A stretch of 24,361 nt of DNA from an uncultured Eubacteriales bacterium (GCA_948938605.1 CARAIG010000033.1:1-24361), one strand, 5' to 3'; positions 13,683 through 21,271 are shown, numbered from the stretch's first letter. A program made the numbers and translations. The notes: generated by a model not told the origin, from the sequence alone.

Positions 13683-15005
13683 GTGAAAAACAAATTTAAA
13701 ATTACTTTTGCGGTAATATGCGCAATTATTTGTCTGTTTACTTTTACTTCGTGTAACAATACCGCGCTTAACGGCAAAAGCACGCTTTTAGGTTCGCCGA
13801 AAAAAGCGGAACGCGTTGATTTTGCGGAACTGAATACCGAAGGGTACTTATCATTTAAAAACAGCGTCGAATCTTTCGCTTCCGACTTTGCCGCCTGCGC
13901 CTACGCCGATTACGGACAAACGGACAATTTCGCTGTGTCGCCCGTCTCGGTTTATATGGCGCTTGCGCTTGCTTCCCAATGCGCCGAAGGTGACACCCGT
14001 CAGGAAATATTAAATGCGCTTAACGTCACAAACGGACAACTTAAAACGCATTTTGCAACGCTGTACAACTCGCTTGCAGTCGAACGCAAGGCGGACGGCG
14101 TGGTTACGGGATTGTTGGATTTGTCCAATTCCATATGGATAAACGAAGGTGCAAACGTCAAAAAAGACTGTATACAATCGCTGTCGGACGATTTTTACGC
14201 GTACTTGTATTCGGCGCCGTTTGCAACGGACAACATTAATGCCAACAAAGCGGTGCAGGACTTTGTAAAAAAGCAAACAAGGGGACTAATCGATAAAGAG
14301 TTTAACTTGTCGATGAATACTCTTTTTGCGCTTATCAACACACTGTATCTTAAAACTATTTGGAACACTTCGGGCAACGAATTGCCGTATGCAAGCGGTA
14401 AGTACGATTTTGCAGCATATGACGGAACGGTAACAAGTACACAGTTGCTTCAAGGCGATTACGTAAGCGGCAGGGCGGCACATTTCGACGCGTTCGATAC
14501 CTTTTACACTGCAACTGCTGACGGCTACAAAATCAAGTTTATTGTGCCTTGTGGCGGGTTTACCGTCGACCAAGTGTTTACGGCGCAAAATCTTGCCTTA
14601 GTCAATGGGCTAAAAGATTACGGTGGTATTGATGACGAAACAGACACTCATTACTTCACACGTGTGCTATTTCCCGAATATAAGTGCAAGTACGACAAGA
14701 ATATAAAAGATTTATTAAAGGACAATTTCGGCATAAATTCGCTGTTTTCGGGCTTGCGTTGCGACTTTACCGCACTTACAGATAATGAGTGCTATTGCAG
14801 TTCAATTTGTCACGTTACCGACCTAACCGTCGACAAAAACGGCATCGAAGGCGCAGCGGTAACGGTATTGGCGGTGACCGAGGCGTATCCGGGAACGCCC
14901 GTTAAAAACGTAAGGGAAGATTTCGTAATTGACAAGGCATTCGGTTTTATTATAACGGACAGCAACGACGTGACGTTGTTTTCCGGCGTGGTAAACGGTA
15001 TATGA
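13683..15005 (+). CDS. Lipoprotein serpin (serine protease inhibitor family)
   Basis: A 440-residue serpin with a lipoprotein signal: a hydrophobic stretch, then the lipobox FTSC with Cys24, predicting an exported, lipid-anchored protein. Serpin core blocks are visible: NFAVSPVSVYMALALASQ (about 82-100), LFALINTLYLKTIWN, and the C-terminal DKAFGFIITDSNDVTLFSG. The reactive-loop hinge runs NGIEGAAVTV (386-395). Aligned on alpha-1-antitrypsin without gaps, P15 is Gly387, P14 Ile388 and P12-P10 Gly-Ala-Ala, close to inhibitory serpins except for Ile at P14. The same alignment puts P1 at about Ala401 in VTEAYPGTP; loop length varies, so Glu400 or Tyr402 are also possible. Gut bacterial serpins are known to inhibit host or bacterial serine proteases. 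GTG 13683 has AGGGG at 13669-13673. Confidence 0.95.
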   Translation: MKNKFKITFAVICAIICLFTFTSCNNTALNGKSTLLGSPKKAERVDFAELNTEGYLSFKNSVESFASDFAACAYADYGQTDNFAVSPVSVYMALALASQCAEGDTRQEILNALNVTNGQLKTHFATLYNSLAVERKADGVVTGLLDLSNSIWINEGANVKKDCIQSLSDDFYAYLYSAPFATDNINANKAVQDFVKKQTRGLIDKEFNLSMNTLFALINTLYLKTIWNTSGNELPYASGKYDFAAYDGTVTSTQLLQGDYVSGRAAHFDAFDTFYTATADGYKIKFIVPCGGFTVDQVFTAQNLALVNGLKDYGGIDDETDTHYFTRVLFPEYKCKYDKNIKDLLKDNFGINSLFSGLRCDFTALTDNECYCSSICHVTDLTVDKNGIEGAAVTVLAVTEAYPGTPVKNVREDFVIDKAFGFIITDSNDVTLFSGVVNGI

Positions 15006-15120
15006 TAAATTTTCGTCTATATAGCGGTTGTACGTTGTGTTCAAAACAGCTGTACTAATTTGTTAAAGCAAAAACCGATGTAAATTATTTGTACGTAGGC
15101 AGTCGTATTATATGACAATA

Positions 15121-15156
15121 AAAAGTCCCGACGTTAATAAAAAAGTCGGGACTTTT
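15121..15156. terminator. Bidirectional terminator between serpin and XRE regulator
   Basis: A perfect 12-bp stem, AAAAGTCCCGAC (15121-15132) and GTCGGGACTTTT (15145-15156), with A and T runs at its outer ends. It can end the + strand serpin transcript and the - strand regulator transcript, which converge here. Confidence 0.85.
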
Positions 15157-15193
15157 GTGGTAAAAAATAATCTTGTAAAAACTGTCGATGAAA

Positions 15194-15436
15194 CTAATCT
15201 ATTTCCAATTCGTCCGAGCGGAACAATTCGTCGTCTAAAAATTCCAACAACGACATATCAAAACCGCGTGCCAGTTTGTATATCGTAGTTAGCGTAACAG
15301 TTTTGTTGTAACACGACAAAATTCTGTCCATTGCGCCATGGTAAACGCCGGACTTTTGTTCCAACCGATATTGCGTTATATGCTTTTGTTTTAATAATTT
15401 ACTAATGCGTTTTGCTACTGCTTCGTTGATAGACAA
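15194..15436 (-). CDS. Small XRE/Cro-type helix-turn-helix regulator, copy A
   Basis: An 80-residue DNA-binding protein made of little more than one HTH domain: RISKLLKQKHITQYRLEQKSG is helices 1-2, followed by the recognition region YHGAMDRILSCYNKTVTLTTIY. It ends in an acidic tail. The TTG start (15436) has GGGG at about 8-10 nt upstream on the - strand. It is a paralogue of the gene at 15677-15919: the last 26 residues are identical, and over 77 bp at the 3' end only two synonymous bases differ, while the DNA-recognition part differs markedly. It stands divergent from a SLOG gene relic. Autoregulation and control of the divergent gene are plausible from the layout only. Confidence 0.88.
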   Translation of the reverse strand: MSINEAVAKRISKLLKQKHITQYRLEQKSGVYHGAMDRILSCYNKTVTLTTIYKLARGFDMSLLEFLDDELFRSDELEID

Positions 15437-15529
15437 GAGATTTACCCCGTTAGTACTTTTGTTTTAGTATAACAAATTACGACATTAAAAATACGTCTTT
15501 ATATTATGTATTTATAAAGGCGTAAATGC

Positions 15530-15558
15530 TTGTCAATGAATTATAGTTTTGATATAAT
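15530..15558 (+). promoter_or_regulatory. Strong sigma-A promoter left in front of the SLOG relic
   Basis: TTGTCA (15530-15535), a 17-nt spacer and TATAAT (15553-15558), pointing toward the relic at 15573. The equivalent promoter of module copy B is at 16006-16034 with the same 17-nt spacing. Confidence 0.65.
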
Positions 15559-15572
15559 TGTTATGTTAGCAA

Positions 15573-15676
15573 ATTAAAGTAGCAATAATAGGACATCGAT
15601 AAATTAGCGATACTCACAAATTGCAAAAAGTGATAGTGCTATATTCGACTATAAAAAATTTAATTGTAAATATACC
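15573..15676 (+). pseudogene. N-terminal relic of a SLOG/DUF1273-like gene, copy A
   Basis: GTAGCAATAATAGGACATCG (15579-15598) matches GTAGCAATAATAGGGCATCG of the gene at 16071, and the similarity runs a few codons further. The translation is IKVAIIGHR, stop, IS against MTVAIIGHRKID. The start codon is ATT in place of ATG, a stop replaces Lys10, and the remaining 75 nt up to the next regulator gene hold no recognisable continuation. The gene is dead, although its promoter looks intact. Confidence 0.7.
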
Positions 15677-15919
15677 TTAGTCTATTTCCAATTCGTCCGA
15701 TCGGAACAGTTCGTCGTCTAAAAATTCCAACAACGACATATCAAAACCGCGTGCCAGCATCATAACCGTATTCAATCGGACGGTTTTGTTCCGTCCGTTC
15801 ATAATGCATTGCATACTGCCATGCTGTATACCCGAAAGAATTTCCAATCTGTACTGTGTCATCTTTTTTTCTTTTAGTAACTTTTTTATTCTGTTTGAAA
15901 CTGCATTATTAACCGTCAA
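15677..15919 (-). CDS. Small XRE/Cro-type helix-turn-helix regulator, copy B
   Basis: 80 residues, one HTH domain (RIKKLLKEKKMTQYRLEILSG, then QHGSMQCIMNGRNKTVRLNTV) and the same acidic C-terminal 26 residues as the neighbour at 15194-15436. The TTG start at 15919 is fixed by a strong Shine-Dalgarno AGGAGG on the - strand (CCTCCT at 15927-15932). Upstream lies an ATGTAG-N6-CTACAT palindrome and a second CCTACATAAT, likely operator sites in the space shared with the divergent SLOG gene. Differences from copy A fall mainly in helices 2 and 3, so the two may bind different sites. Confidence 0.9.
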   Translation of the reverse strand: MTVNNAVSNRIKKLLKEKKMTQYRLEILSGIQHGSMQCIMNGRNKTVRLNTVMMLARGFDMSLLEFLDDELFRSDELEID

Positions 15920-15932
15920 AGCATAACCTCCT

Positions 15933-16002
15933 ATGTAGTTATTCCTACATAATGATTTTATGATAGGTTGAGCGGAATTTTAGGAAGGTATACCTACATA
16001 AT
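15933..16002. promoter_or_regulatory. Putative operator region between regulator B and the SLOG gene
   Basis: ATGTAG (15933-15938) and CTACAT (15945-15950) form an 18-bp palindrome with a 6-nt spacer. CCTACATAAT occurs at 15944-15953 and again at 15993-16002; the second is preceded by the palindrome AGGTATACCT (15986-15995). CTACAT also occurs at 16048-16053. Spacing and symmetry suit a dimeric XRE repressor. Confidence 0.45.
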
Positions 16003-16005
16003 CGC

Positions 16006-16034
16006 TTGATTTTTAGTAAAATTCGACATATAAT
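16006..16034 (+). promoter_or_regulatory. Putative sigma-A promoter of the SLOG gene, copy B
   Basis: TTGATT (16006-16011), a 17-nt spacer and TATAAT (16029-16034), directly after the second operator-like CCTACATAAT. Confidence 0.6.
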
Positions 16035-16070
16035 TAAGTAGTTTAATCTACATATTAAGGGAAAACACTA

Positions 16071-16533
16071 ATGACGGTAGCAATAATAGGGCATCGCAAA
16101 ATTGACAAAACGCCCGAATTGGTAAAAAAGTTAACGATGTCTTAATAAGCCTTATCGAAAATAAAATGCCGACACCTTTATATTCGGCAACAGAAGCGAA
16201 TTTGACGATTTGTGTTACAAGATAATTACAAAAATTAAAATTAAGTATCCGCACATAAAGCGAGTGTATGCAATGGCGGAGTACGGCAACGGCGGAAAAG
16301 ACTACCGCAATTATCTTTTGTCCTACTACGAAGACGCTTTTTACGACGACAGTATACTGGGCGCGGGCGTTTTGTCTTACGTCAAGCGTAACCGACTAAT
16401 GGTTAATATGTGCGATGTGTTGGTTGTGTATTACAATTTAAAATACAAACCCGCGCGCAGCAACAGCGGTACTAAATTGGCTGTCGAGTACGCCCGCCAA
16501 AGGAATAAGTTTGTTATTAACGTATTTAAATGA
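16071..16533 (+). pseudogene. SLOG-superfamily (DUF1273-like) gene broken by two frameshifts
   Basis: Read across three frames this gives a coherent protein of about 154 residues. MTVAIIGHRKIDKTPELVKK comes first, then VNDVLISLIENK, then NADTFIFGNRSEFDDLCYKI continuing to SYVKRNRLMVNMCDVLVVYY, SGTKLAVEYARQRNKFVINVFK and a stop. The IGHRKI start, FGxRSxFDxLC and SGTxxAVEYA blocks are those of small Firmicute SLOG/DUF1273-like proteins, a Rossmann-like family expected to bind nucleotides; the exact role of this branch is not known to me. Each break equals one base missing from an A run (A6 at 16125-16130, A4 at 16163-16166). ATG 16071 has AAGGG about 14 nt upstream. It may be a true pseudogene, two sequencing errors, or slippage-prone. 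It stands divergent from regulator B. Confidence 0.75.
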
Positions 16534-16744
16534 GTTGTATTATTATTTTAAATTGCGTAATTTGACGTTTCGATTAAAAGTTTTTTTGTAAAAAATAATG
16601 CGCAACAAAGCTATTGTATGTGCAAAATTACATAGTTTACGTTAAAATTTTAAAAAATATGCAAAAATTTTAAAATTTATAGGGGAATTTTGCGTTTTGC
16701 GTGGTATTTATTAATAGGAAGGTATTTTTGTACAAGGATTTTTT

Positions 16745-18529
16745 ATGGCAGATTTAACGGATATAATACAGCAAGTTAAACGCGCAAACGACATTGTGGA
16801 CGTTGTAGGCTCATATCTCGAACTTAGACAAAAAGGCACGTCTCATTGGGCGCGCTGTCCTTTCCACGGCGAAAAAACCGCTTCGTTTTGCGTAAGCCGC
16901 AATTTGCAAATTTACAAGTGTTTCGGCTGCGGCGTAAGCGGGGATGTCGTCAAGTTTGTGCAGGAGTACGAAAGTTTGACTTTTATGGAAGCGTTGGAAA
17001 AACTTGCCAAACGCGCCAACATCAAACTGCCCGAAACCGCCCGCGAACATCAGGACAAGGACTACAACGAACGCAAAAAAAAGCAGGACGTATACTTTCA
17101 AATAATGCGCGAAACGGCTGTGTTTTATTACAAAAATTACTATGCCGACCGCGGCAAAATTGCCCGCGATTATGTGGAAGGCAGGGGATTTTCTGCCGAC
17201 ACCGTAAAAAAGTTCGGCATAGGATATTCCCCCGATATGGATTCGCTTGTCGATTATTTAATCGGCAAAGGTTTCAGTCTTGACGACTGCGCTAAATGCG
17301 GAGTGTTGCAGCGGCGCAGTTCCAACGGACAGTATTTCGACGCATTGTCGCGCAGGCTTATTATACCTATATTCAATATGCAGGGCAAAGTAATTGCTTT
17401 CGGCGGTAGGGGCATAACCGATGACGTCATCGAATACGGTAAATACAAAAACACGTCGGACACCCCGATATTTTCCAAGCAGAACAATTTGTTTGCAATT
17501 AACATTGCCAAGGAGCAAAAACAGCAGACTGCTTTGCCTAACATTGTAATAGTTGAAGGCTATATGGACGTAATTGCAATGTATCAAGCGGGCTTTAAAC
17601 GCGCCGTTGCAAGTATGGGTACAAGCCTTACGCAAAATCAGGCAAACTGGCTGTCGCGGCTTACCGATACGGTATACATTTGTTACGACGGCGACGCGGC
17701 AGGGCAAAAAGCCACAATACGCGGAATGGACATTCTTGACAAAGCGGGGCTGGAAGTAAAGGTTATGTCGGTGCCCGAACGGTTGGATCCCGACGAATAT
17801 ATCAAAAAGTACGGCGCCGAAGCGTTTGAAAAACTGATAGAAAAGGCATTGCCTTTGCCCGACTACAAATTGCAGTTGTTGGACAAATCTTTCGACATTA
17901 AGTCGGCTAATGCGGCAAAGCGCAACGACGCATTGCAAAAATACGTCAAGGGCGCGCTAATTATGCTAAGGCAATTGGATGACGTCCGTCAAACGCAGTA
18001 CGTTGCCGAAGTGTCGCGTAAAACAGGCTTTTCGCAGGAATACATTTTGCGTAAACTGCGAACCGATTTCCAAGACGAACCGACCGAAACGACGGTTTCA
18101 TCTACGCAGTCTTCGCCCGAAATCCAAGCAAAATATTTTGTTGCGGCGTGCGTGCTTTGTAACGAAAGTTATGCGGTGCTCCGCGAAAAACCGCTTTGCG
18201 ATACGGTGTTTTTGTCAAATTTGTACGACTACTTGTTAAAGTGCTACGAACAGGGCGAAAAGCCGTCGGCGGATATGCTGTATACAGTGTGTCCCGATGC
18301 TACGGACGGCGAATACGACGCTATAATAGGCGTTGACTTGTCGGCAGGGCGCAAAAAGCAAAACGAACAGTATTTTAACGAATGTCTGCAAATTATACAA
18401 AACGAAGAACTGTTGCTTAAACGTCGGCAGCTGCGCGAAAAGTTGGATTCGCTTCAAGGGGACAGCCCCGAATATTTCGAAACGTTAAACGAACTTGCCG
18501 AAGTAAGCGGCAAAATTACTAAAAACTGA
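16745..18529 (+). CDS. dnaG: DNA primase DnaG
   Basis: Makes RNA primers at the replication fork together with the DnaB helicase. The 594 residues are in the usual range. The N-terminal zinc-binding domain has the CHC2 finger: Cys38-Pro-Phe-His41 and Cys59-Phe-Gly-Cys62. The RNA polymerase/TOPRIM core shows EGYMD (Glu271-Asp275) and the metal-binding DGD (Asp315, Asp317) in CYDGDAAGQ. The last 150 residues, charged and helical, are the helicase-binding domain, as expected the least conserved part. ATG 16745 has AAGGA at 16734-16738. It is followed at short distance by the primary sigma factor gene, the classic macromolecular synthesis pairing of Firmicutes. Confidence 0.98.
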   Translation: MADLTDIIQQVKRANDIVDVVGSYLELRQKGTSHWARCPFHGEKTASFCVSRNLQIYKCFGCGVSGDVVKFVQEYESLTFMEALEKLAKRANIKLPETAREHQDKDYNERKKKQDVYFQIMRETAVFYYKNYYADRGKIARDYVEGRGFSADTVKKFGIGYSPDMDSLVDYLIGKGFSLDDCAKCGVLQRRSSNGQYFDALSRRLIIPIFNMQGKVIAFGGRGITDDVIEYGKYKNTSDTPIFSKQNNLFAINIAKEQKQQTALPNIVIVEGYMDVIAMYQAGFKRAVASMGTSLTQNQANWLSRLTDTVYICYDGDAAGQKATIRGMDILDKAGLEVKVMSVPERLDPDEYIKKYGAEAFEKLIEKALPLPDYKLQLLDKSFDIKSANAAKRNDALQKYVKGALIMLRQLDDVRQTQYVAEVSRKTGFSQEYILRKLRTDFQDEPTETTVSSTQSSPEIQAKYFVAACVLCNESYAVLREKPLCDTVFLSNLYDYLLKCYEQGEKPSADMLYTVCPDATDGEYDAIIGVDLSAGRKKQNEQYFNECLQIIQNEELLLKRRQLREKLDSLQGDSPEYFETLNELAEVSGKITKN

Positions 18530-18601
18530 GTATTTTAAGCGTAAAAAATTTGTATACGCTTTTAACGATATTTGGCGCAAATGGAGGAAAATGTAACAAT
18601 T

Positions 18602-19660
18602 ATGGATTTATCTCAAAAGTTTTTGCAAGGTATGCTTGACGAAATTAAAACAAGCAATAACGAACAAATCACAATCGAGGAAGTGGACGCCAAGTTGGAA
18701 AAGGTCGACCTTGACCCCGAACAAAACGCGCAAGTTTACAAGTATTTGGAAGATAACGGAATAAAGGTGATTTATCCTGTTGACACTTTCGATAAGGACA
18801 ATTCGGCGCTTTTAAAAAGCATAGGCGACATTGCAGTAGACGACCCCGTAAAAATGTACTTAAAGGATATAGGCAAAGTGCCTTTGCTAAGCAGCGACGA
18901 CGAAGTCGATTTGTCCCGCCGTATTTTGGAAGGGGACGAGGAAGCAAAGCGTATGCTGTCCGAAGCAAACCTGCGTCTAGTCGTATCCATTGCCAAGCGT
19001 TATGTAGGACGCGGAATGCTGTTTTTGGACTTAATTCAGGAAGGCAACTTGGGACTGATGAAAGCGGTGGAAAAGTTTGACTATACCAAGGGCTTTAAAT
19101 TCAGTACATACGCAACTTGGTGGATCCGCCAAGCAATTACCCGCGCCATTGCCGATCAGGCTCGCACAATACGTATTCCCGTACATATGGTGGAAACAAT
19201 CAACCGTCAAGTACGCGCGCAACGTGCGTTATTGCAGGAATTGGGACGCGAACCCACCCCCGAGGAAATAGGCGACTATATGGGTATTCCCGCCGAAAAA
19301 GTTATCGAAATTCAAAAGATAGCGCAGGACCCGGTTAGTTTGGAAACGCCTATCGGCGAAGAAGAAGACAGCCACTTGGTGGACTTCATCGAAGACACCA
19401 AAACGGTTGCTCCCGATAACGCCGCGGCGCAGGCAATGCTCAGGGAACAGCTTATTCAGGCTTTGCACAAATTAACTCCCCGCGAAGAAAAAGTCATCCG
19501 TTTGCGCTACGGTTTGGACGACGGCAAGCAACGGACGTTGGAAGAAGTCGGGCGCGAATTTAACGTCACGAGAGAACGTATCCGTCAAATAGAAGCCAAG
19601 GCTTTGCGTAAATTGCGCAACCCTACAAAGTCCAAAAAATTGCGCGATTATTTAGATTAA
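18602..19660 (+). CDS. rpoD: RNA polymerase primary sigma factor (sigma-70/SigA)
   Basis: Directs core RNA polymerase to housekeeping promoters. Domains in order are a short region 1.1-like N-terminus; region 1.2 (DDPVKMYLKDIGKVPLL); region 2 (ANLRLVVSIAKRYVGRGM, LIQEGNLGLMKAVEKFDY, FKFSTYATWWIRQAI, the -10 recognition part); region 3; and region 4 with the -35 helix-turn-helix EEVGREFNVTRERIRQIEAKA. With ATG 18602 it has 352 residues. The start is uncertain: in-frame ATG 18581 and TTG 18572 also exist. The only Shine-Dalgarno sequence, GGAGG at 18583-18587, lies 14 nt before ATG 18602 and 3 nt before an out-of-frame ATG that is followed at once by TAA. The stop lies one base before trmK. Confidence 0.97.
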   Translation: MDLSQKFLQGMLDEIKTSNNEQITIEEVDAKLEKVDLDPEQNAQVYKYLEDNGIKVIYPVDTFDKDNSALLKSIGDIAVDDPVKMYLKDIGKVPLLSSDDEVDLSRRILEGDEEAKRMLSEANLRLVVSIAKRYVGRGMLFLDLIQEGNLGLMKAVEKFDYTKGFKFSTYATWWIRQAITRAIADQARTIRIPVHMVETINRQVRAQRALLQELGREPTPEEIGDYMGIPAEKVIEIQKIAQDPVSLETPIGEEEDSHLVDFIEDTKTVAPDNAAAQAMLREQLIQALHKLTPREEKVIRLRYGLDDGKQRTLEEVGREFNVTRERIRQIEAKALRKLRNPTKSKKLRDYLD

Positions 19661-19661
19661 A

Positions 19662-20327
19662 ATGCTTACCAAAAGGCTGGAATATTTAATTAATGCGTTG
19701 CCTGAATGCAATGTTTTGGCGGATGTCGGGTGTGACCACGGATATGTCGGTATCGAAGCGTTAAAGCGCGGCAAGGCAAAGCAAACAGTGTTTATCGACA
19801 TTTCACCCGCGTGCCTGCAAAAAGCCCGCTCAGGCTGTCCTGCGGCGTTTAGCGACGTTGCTAAATTCGTCTGTCAAGACGGATTGCAGCAAATTGATTG
19901 CGATACGGCAGTAATTTGCGGTATGGGCGGACTGGAAATTATGTCCATTTTAAACAACGCAAAACGCTTGCCCGAAGCAATAGTGTTGCAACCTATGCGT
20001 AACATAGCAGATGTGCGGAAATACGTAGCCGAACGTTATACGATAACGCTTGACGCAACGGTTTGCGACGGCAAATTTTACAGCGTAATAGTAGGTCAAA
20101 ACGTAGGTACGCCAACGCGGAAAATGAGCGAGTTGGAAACGCATTTCGGCATTACAAACGTAGCCAATCCAACTGACGATTATATCGGCTTTTTGCTGTT
20201 AGAGCAAAGCAAACTTAAACAAATCGAAACAAAACAAAAGCAATTTAAACGCGACGGAAATTTAGACGAACTTAACTTCCGCAAGAGTATTGTGGAGCAG
20301 GCGTTAGCGTCGGCGTTAAGCAAATAG
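19662..20327 (+). CDS. trmK: tRNA (adenine(22)-N1)-methyltransferase
   Basis: Methylates N1 of A22 in the D-loop of tRNAs using S-adenosylmethionine (B. subtilis YqfN family, cytoplasmic). The 221 residues are normal for the family. The SAM-binding motif I is DVGCDHGY at 21-28, followed by the acidic strand end FIDISPACLQKA. The conserved AVICGMGGLEI and LQPMRN blocks follow, and the C-terminal third is a helical coiled-coil-like domain (EQSKLKQIETKQKQFKRDG). The start lies one base after the rpoD stop, without its own Shine-Dalgarno, so translation is probably coupled. Position after rpoD agrees with other Firmicutes. Confidence 0.93.
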   Translation: MLTKRLEYLINALPECNVLADVGCDHGYVGIEALKRGKAKQTVFIDISPACLQKARSGCPAAFSDVAKFVCQDGLQQIDCDTAVICGMGGLEIMSILNNAKRLPEAIVLQPMRNIADVRKYVAERYTITLDATVCDGKFYSVIVGQNVGTPTRKMSELETHFGITNVANPTDDYIGFLLLEQSKLKQIETKQKQFKRDGNLDELNFRKSIVEQALASALSK

Positions 20328-20336
20328 GAGGAAATT

Positions 20337-21044
20337 ATGATTCAGCAAGAAATGTTAGAATATCAAAAGATCGACCGCGAACTTGCGCGTATCGAAAAGG
20401 AACTGCGCGAAAACGAAAATTATGTCAAGTTTAAGCAATACAAAAATATGCGTCAAGCGTGCGAAGAAAACATCATCCGTGCCGAAAGCAAAGCGGGCGA
20501 CTTAAAGTCGCAGTTGACGTCTTTGCGCGAAAGCGTTTTAAAAGTTACTGCGCAAATCGAAGAATACTGTCACGCTATGGACGAAGCGCAGGACTTGGAC
20601 GAACTTAATTACCTAAACAAAAAACTCAACGAACAGTTGGACGTGCTTGCTTCGATTGAAAAGGACGTAAAACGCGTTCAGCGCGAAGGGGAGGAAGCGG
20701 TAAAATCGTTGGAGGAAATCAATTCCAAACTTCCGCAAATTATGTCGCTGTGCGTAAAATTCAATAACGAATTTACCAAAGTTAAGGAAGAACAGCGTCC
20801 GCGCGTTGCCGCCCTTAAACAAAAGCAGACTGCGTTAAAACAAACTATCGAGCCGTCGGTGTTCGAAATTTACAAAAAGGTTTCCGAAGGGCAAATTTCC
20901 CCTGTATTTGTGGAATTGCGTGACGGAACGCGCTGCGGCGGCTGTCAAATGGAAATGCCCAAAGCAATAGTGGATGCGCAGTTTGCAACTAAGGATTATA
21001 TGCGCTGCGAACACTGCGGACGTATTATATACAAAAAAGCGTAA
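20337..21044 (+). CDS. Coiled-coil protein with C-terminal C4 zinc ribbon (zf-RING_7 family)
   Basis: 235 residues. Residues 1 to about 175 form a long antiparallel coiled coil rich in Glu, Lys, Leu and Gln. The C-terminus carries a C4 zinc ribbon, CGGC (Cys200, Cys203) and CEHC (Cys224, Cys227), with the family blocks ISPVFVELRDGTRCGGCQ and MRCEHCGRIIY. This is the widespread zf-RING_7 (PF02591) family, thought to bind nucleic acid; its cellular role is not settled. The Shine-Dalgarno AGGAGG (20326-20331) overlaps the trmK stop codon, so it is in the same operon. In many Firmicutes a nif3-family gene stands between trmK and this gene; it is absent here. Confidence 0.9.
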   Translation: MIQQEMLEYQKIDRELARIEKELRENENYVKFKQYKNMRQACEENIIRAESKAGDLKSQLTSLRESVLKVTAQIEEYCHAMDEAQDLDELNYLNKKLNEQLDVLASIEKDVKRVQREGEEAVKSLEEINSKLPQIMSLCVKFNNEFTKVKEEQRPRVAALKQKQTALKQTIEPSVFEIYKKVSEGQISPVFVELRDGTRCGGCQMEMPKAIVDAQFATKDYMRCEHCGRIIYKKA

Positions 21045-21058
21045 TATATCGACACAAA

Positions 21059-21271
21059 ATGAGTAAGTACGAACCGCTGTGGAAGTATTTAAAAGATAAC
21101 GGCAAAGACGTTTGTAAATTGTCTTATGCCGAAATTAAGGATATTTTAGGCTTCGAAATCGACCATTCGTTTTTAACCTACAAAAAGGAAGCAAAGGAAT
21201 ACGGTTACGAAGTTGTCAAAATATCGATGAAAGAAAAAACGGTTACATTTAGCAAAATTTTGAGTGAGTAA
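21059..21271 (+). CDS. Small conserved-looking hypothetical protein (70 aa)
   Basis: The product starts MSKYEPLWKYLKDNGKDVCK and continues LSYAEIKDILGFEIDHSFL; the rest is charged with alternating hydrophobics and ends KTVTFSKILSE. The N-terminal KYxPLxxYL...LSxAEIxxILGF pattern resembles DUF7662-type proteins, judged by memory of the pattern only. No signal peptide, membrane segment or cysteine motif is seen. It starts 14 nt after the zinc ribbon gene without a clear Shine-Dalgarno site, so it is probably the last gene of the dnaG-rpoD-trmK group. Function unknown. Confidence 0.75.
   Translation: MSKYEPLWKYLKDNGKDVCKLSYAEIKDILGFEIDHSFLTYKKEAKEYGYEVVKISMKEKTVTFSKILSE

Noticed and set aside
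16048..16254. 68-codon open frame on the - strand
   Set aside because: Antisense to the frameshifted SLOG gene, whose family motifs are clear on the + strand.
15194..16533. Prophage remnant suggested by two small XRE regulators
   Set aside because: No integrase, structural or lysis gene and no attachment-site repeats are near; the layout fits a duplicated regulator/SLOG pair better.
17258..17938. 226-codon open frame on the - strand
   Set aside because: Antisense to the TOPRIM region of dnaG; composition is typical of a shadow frame.
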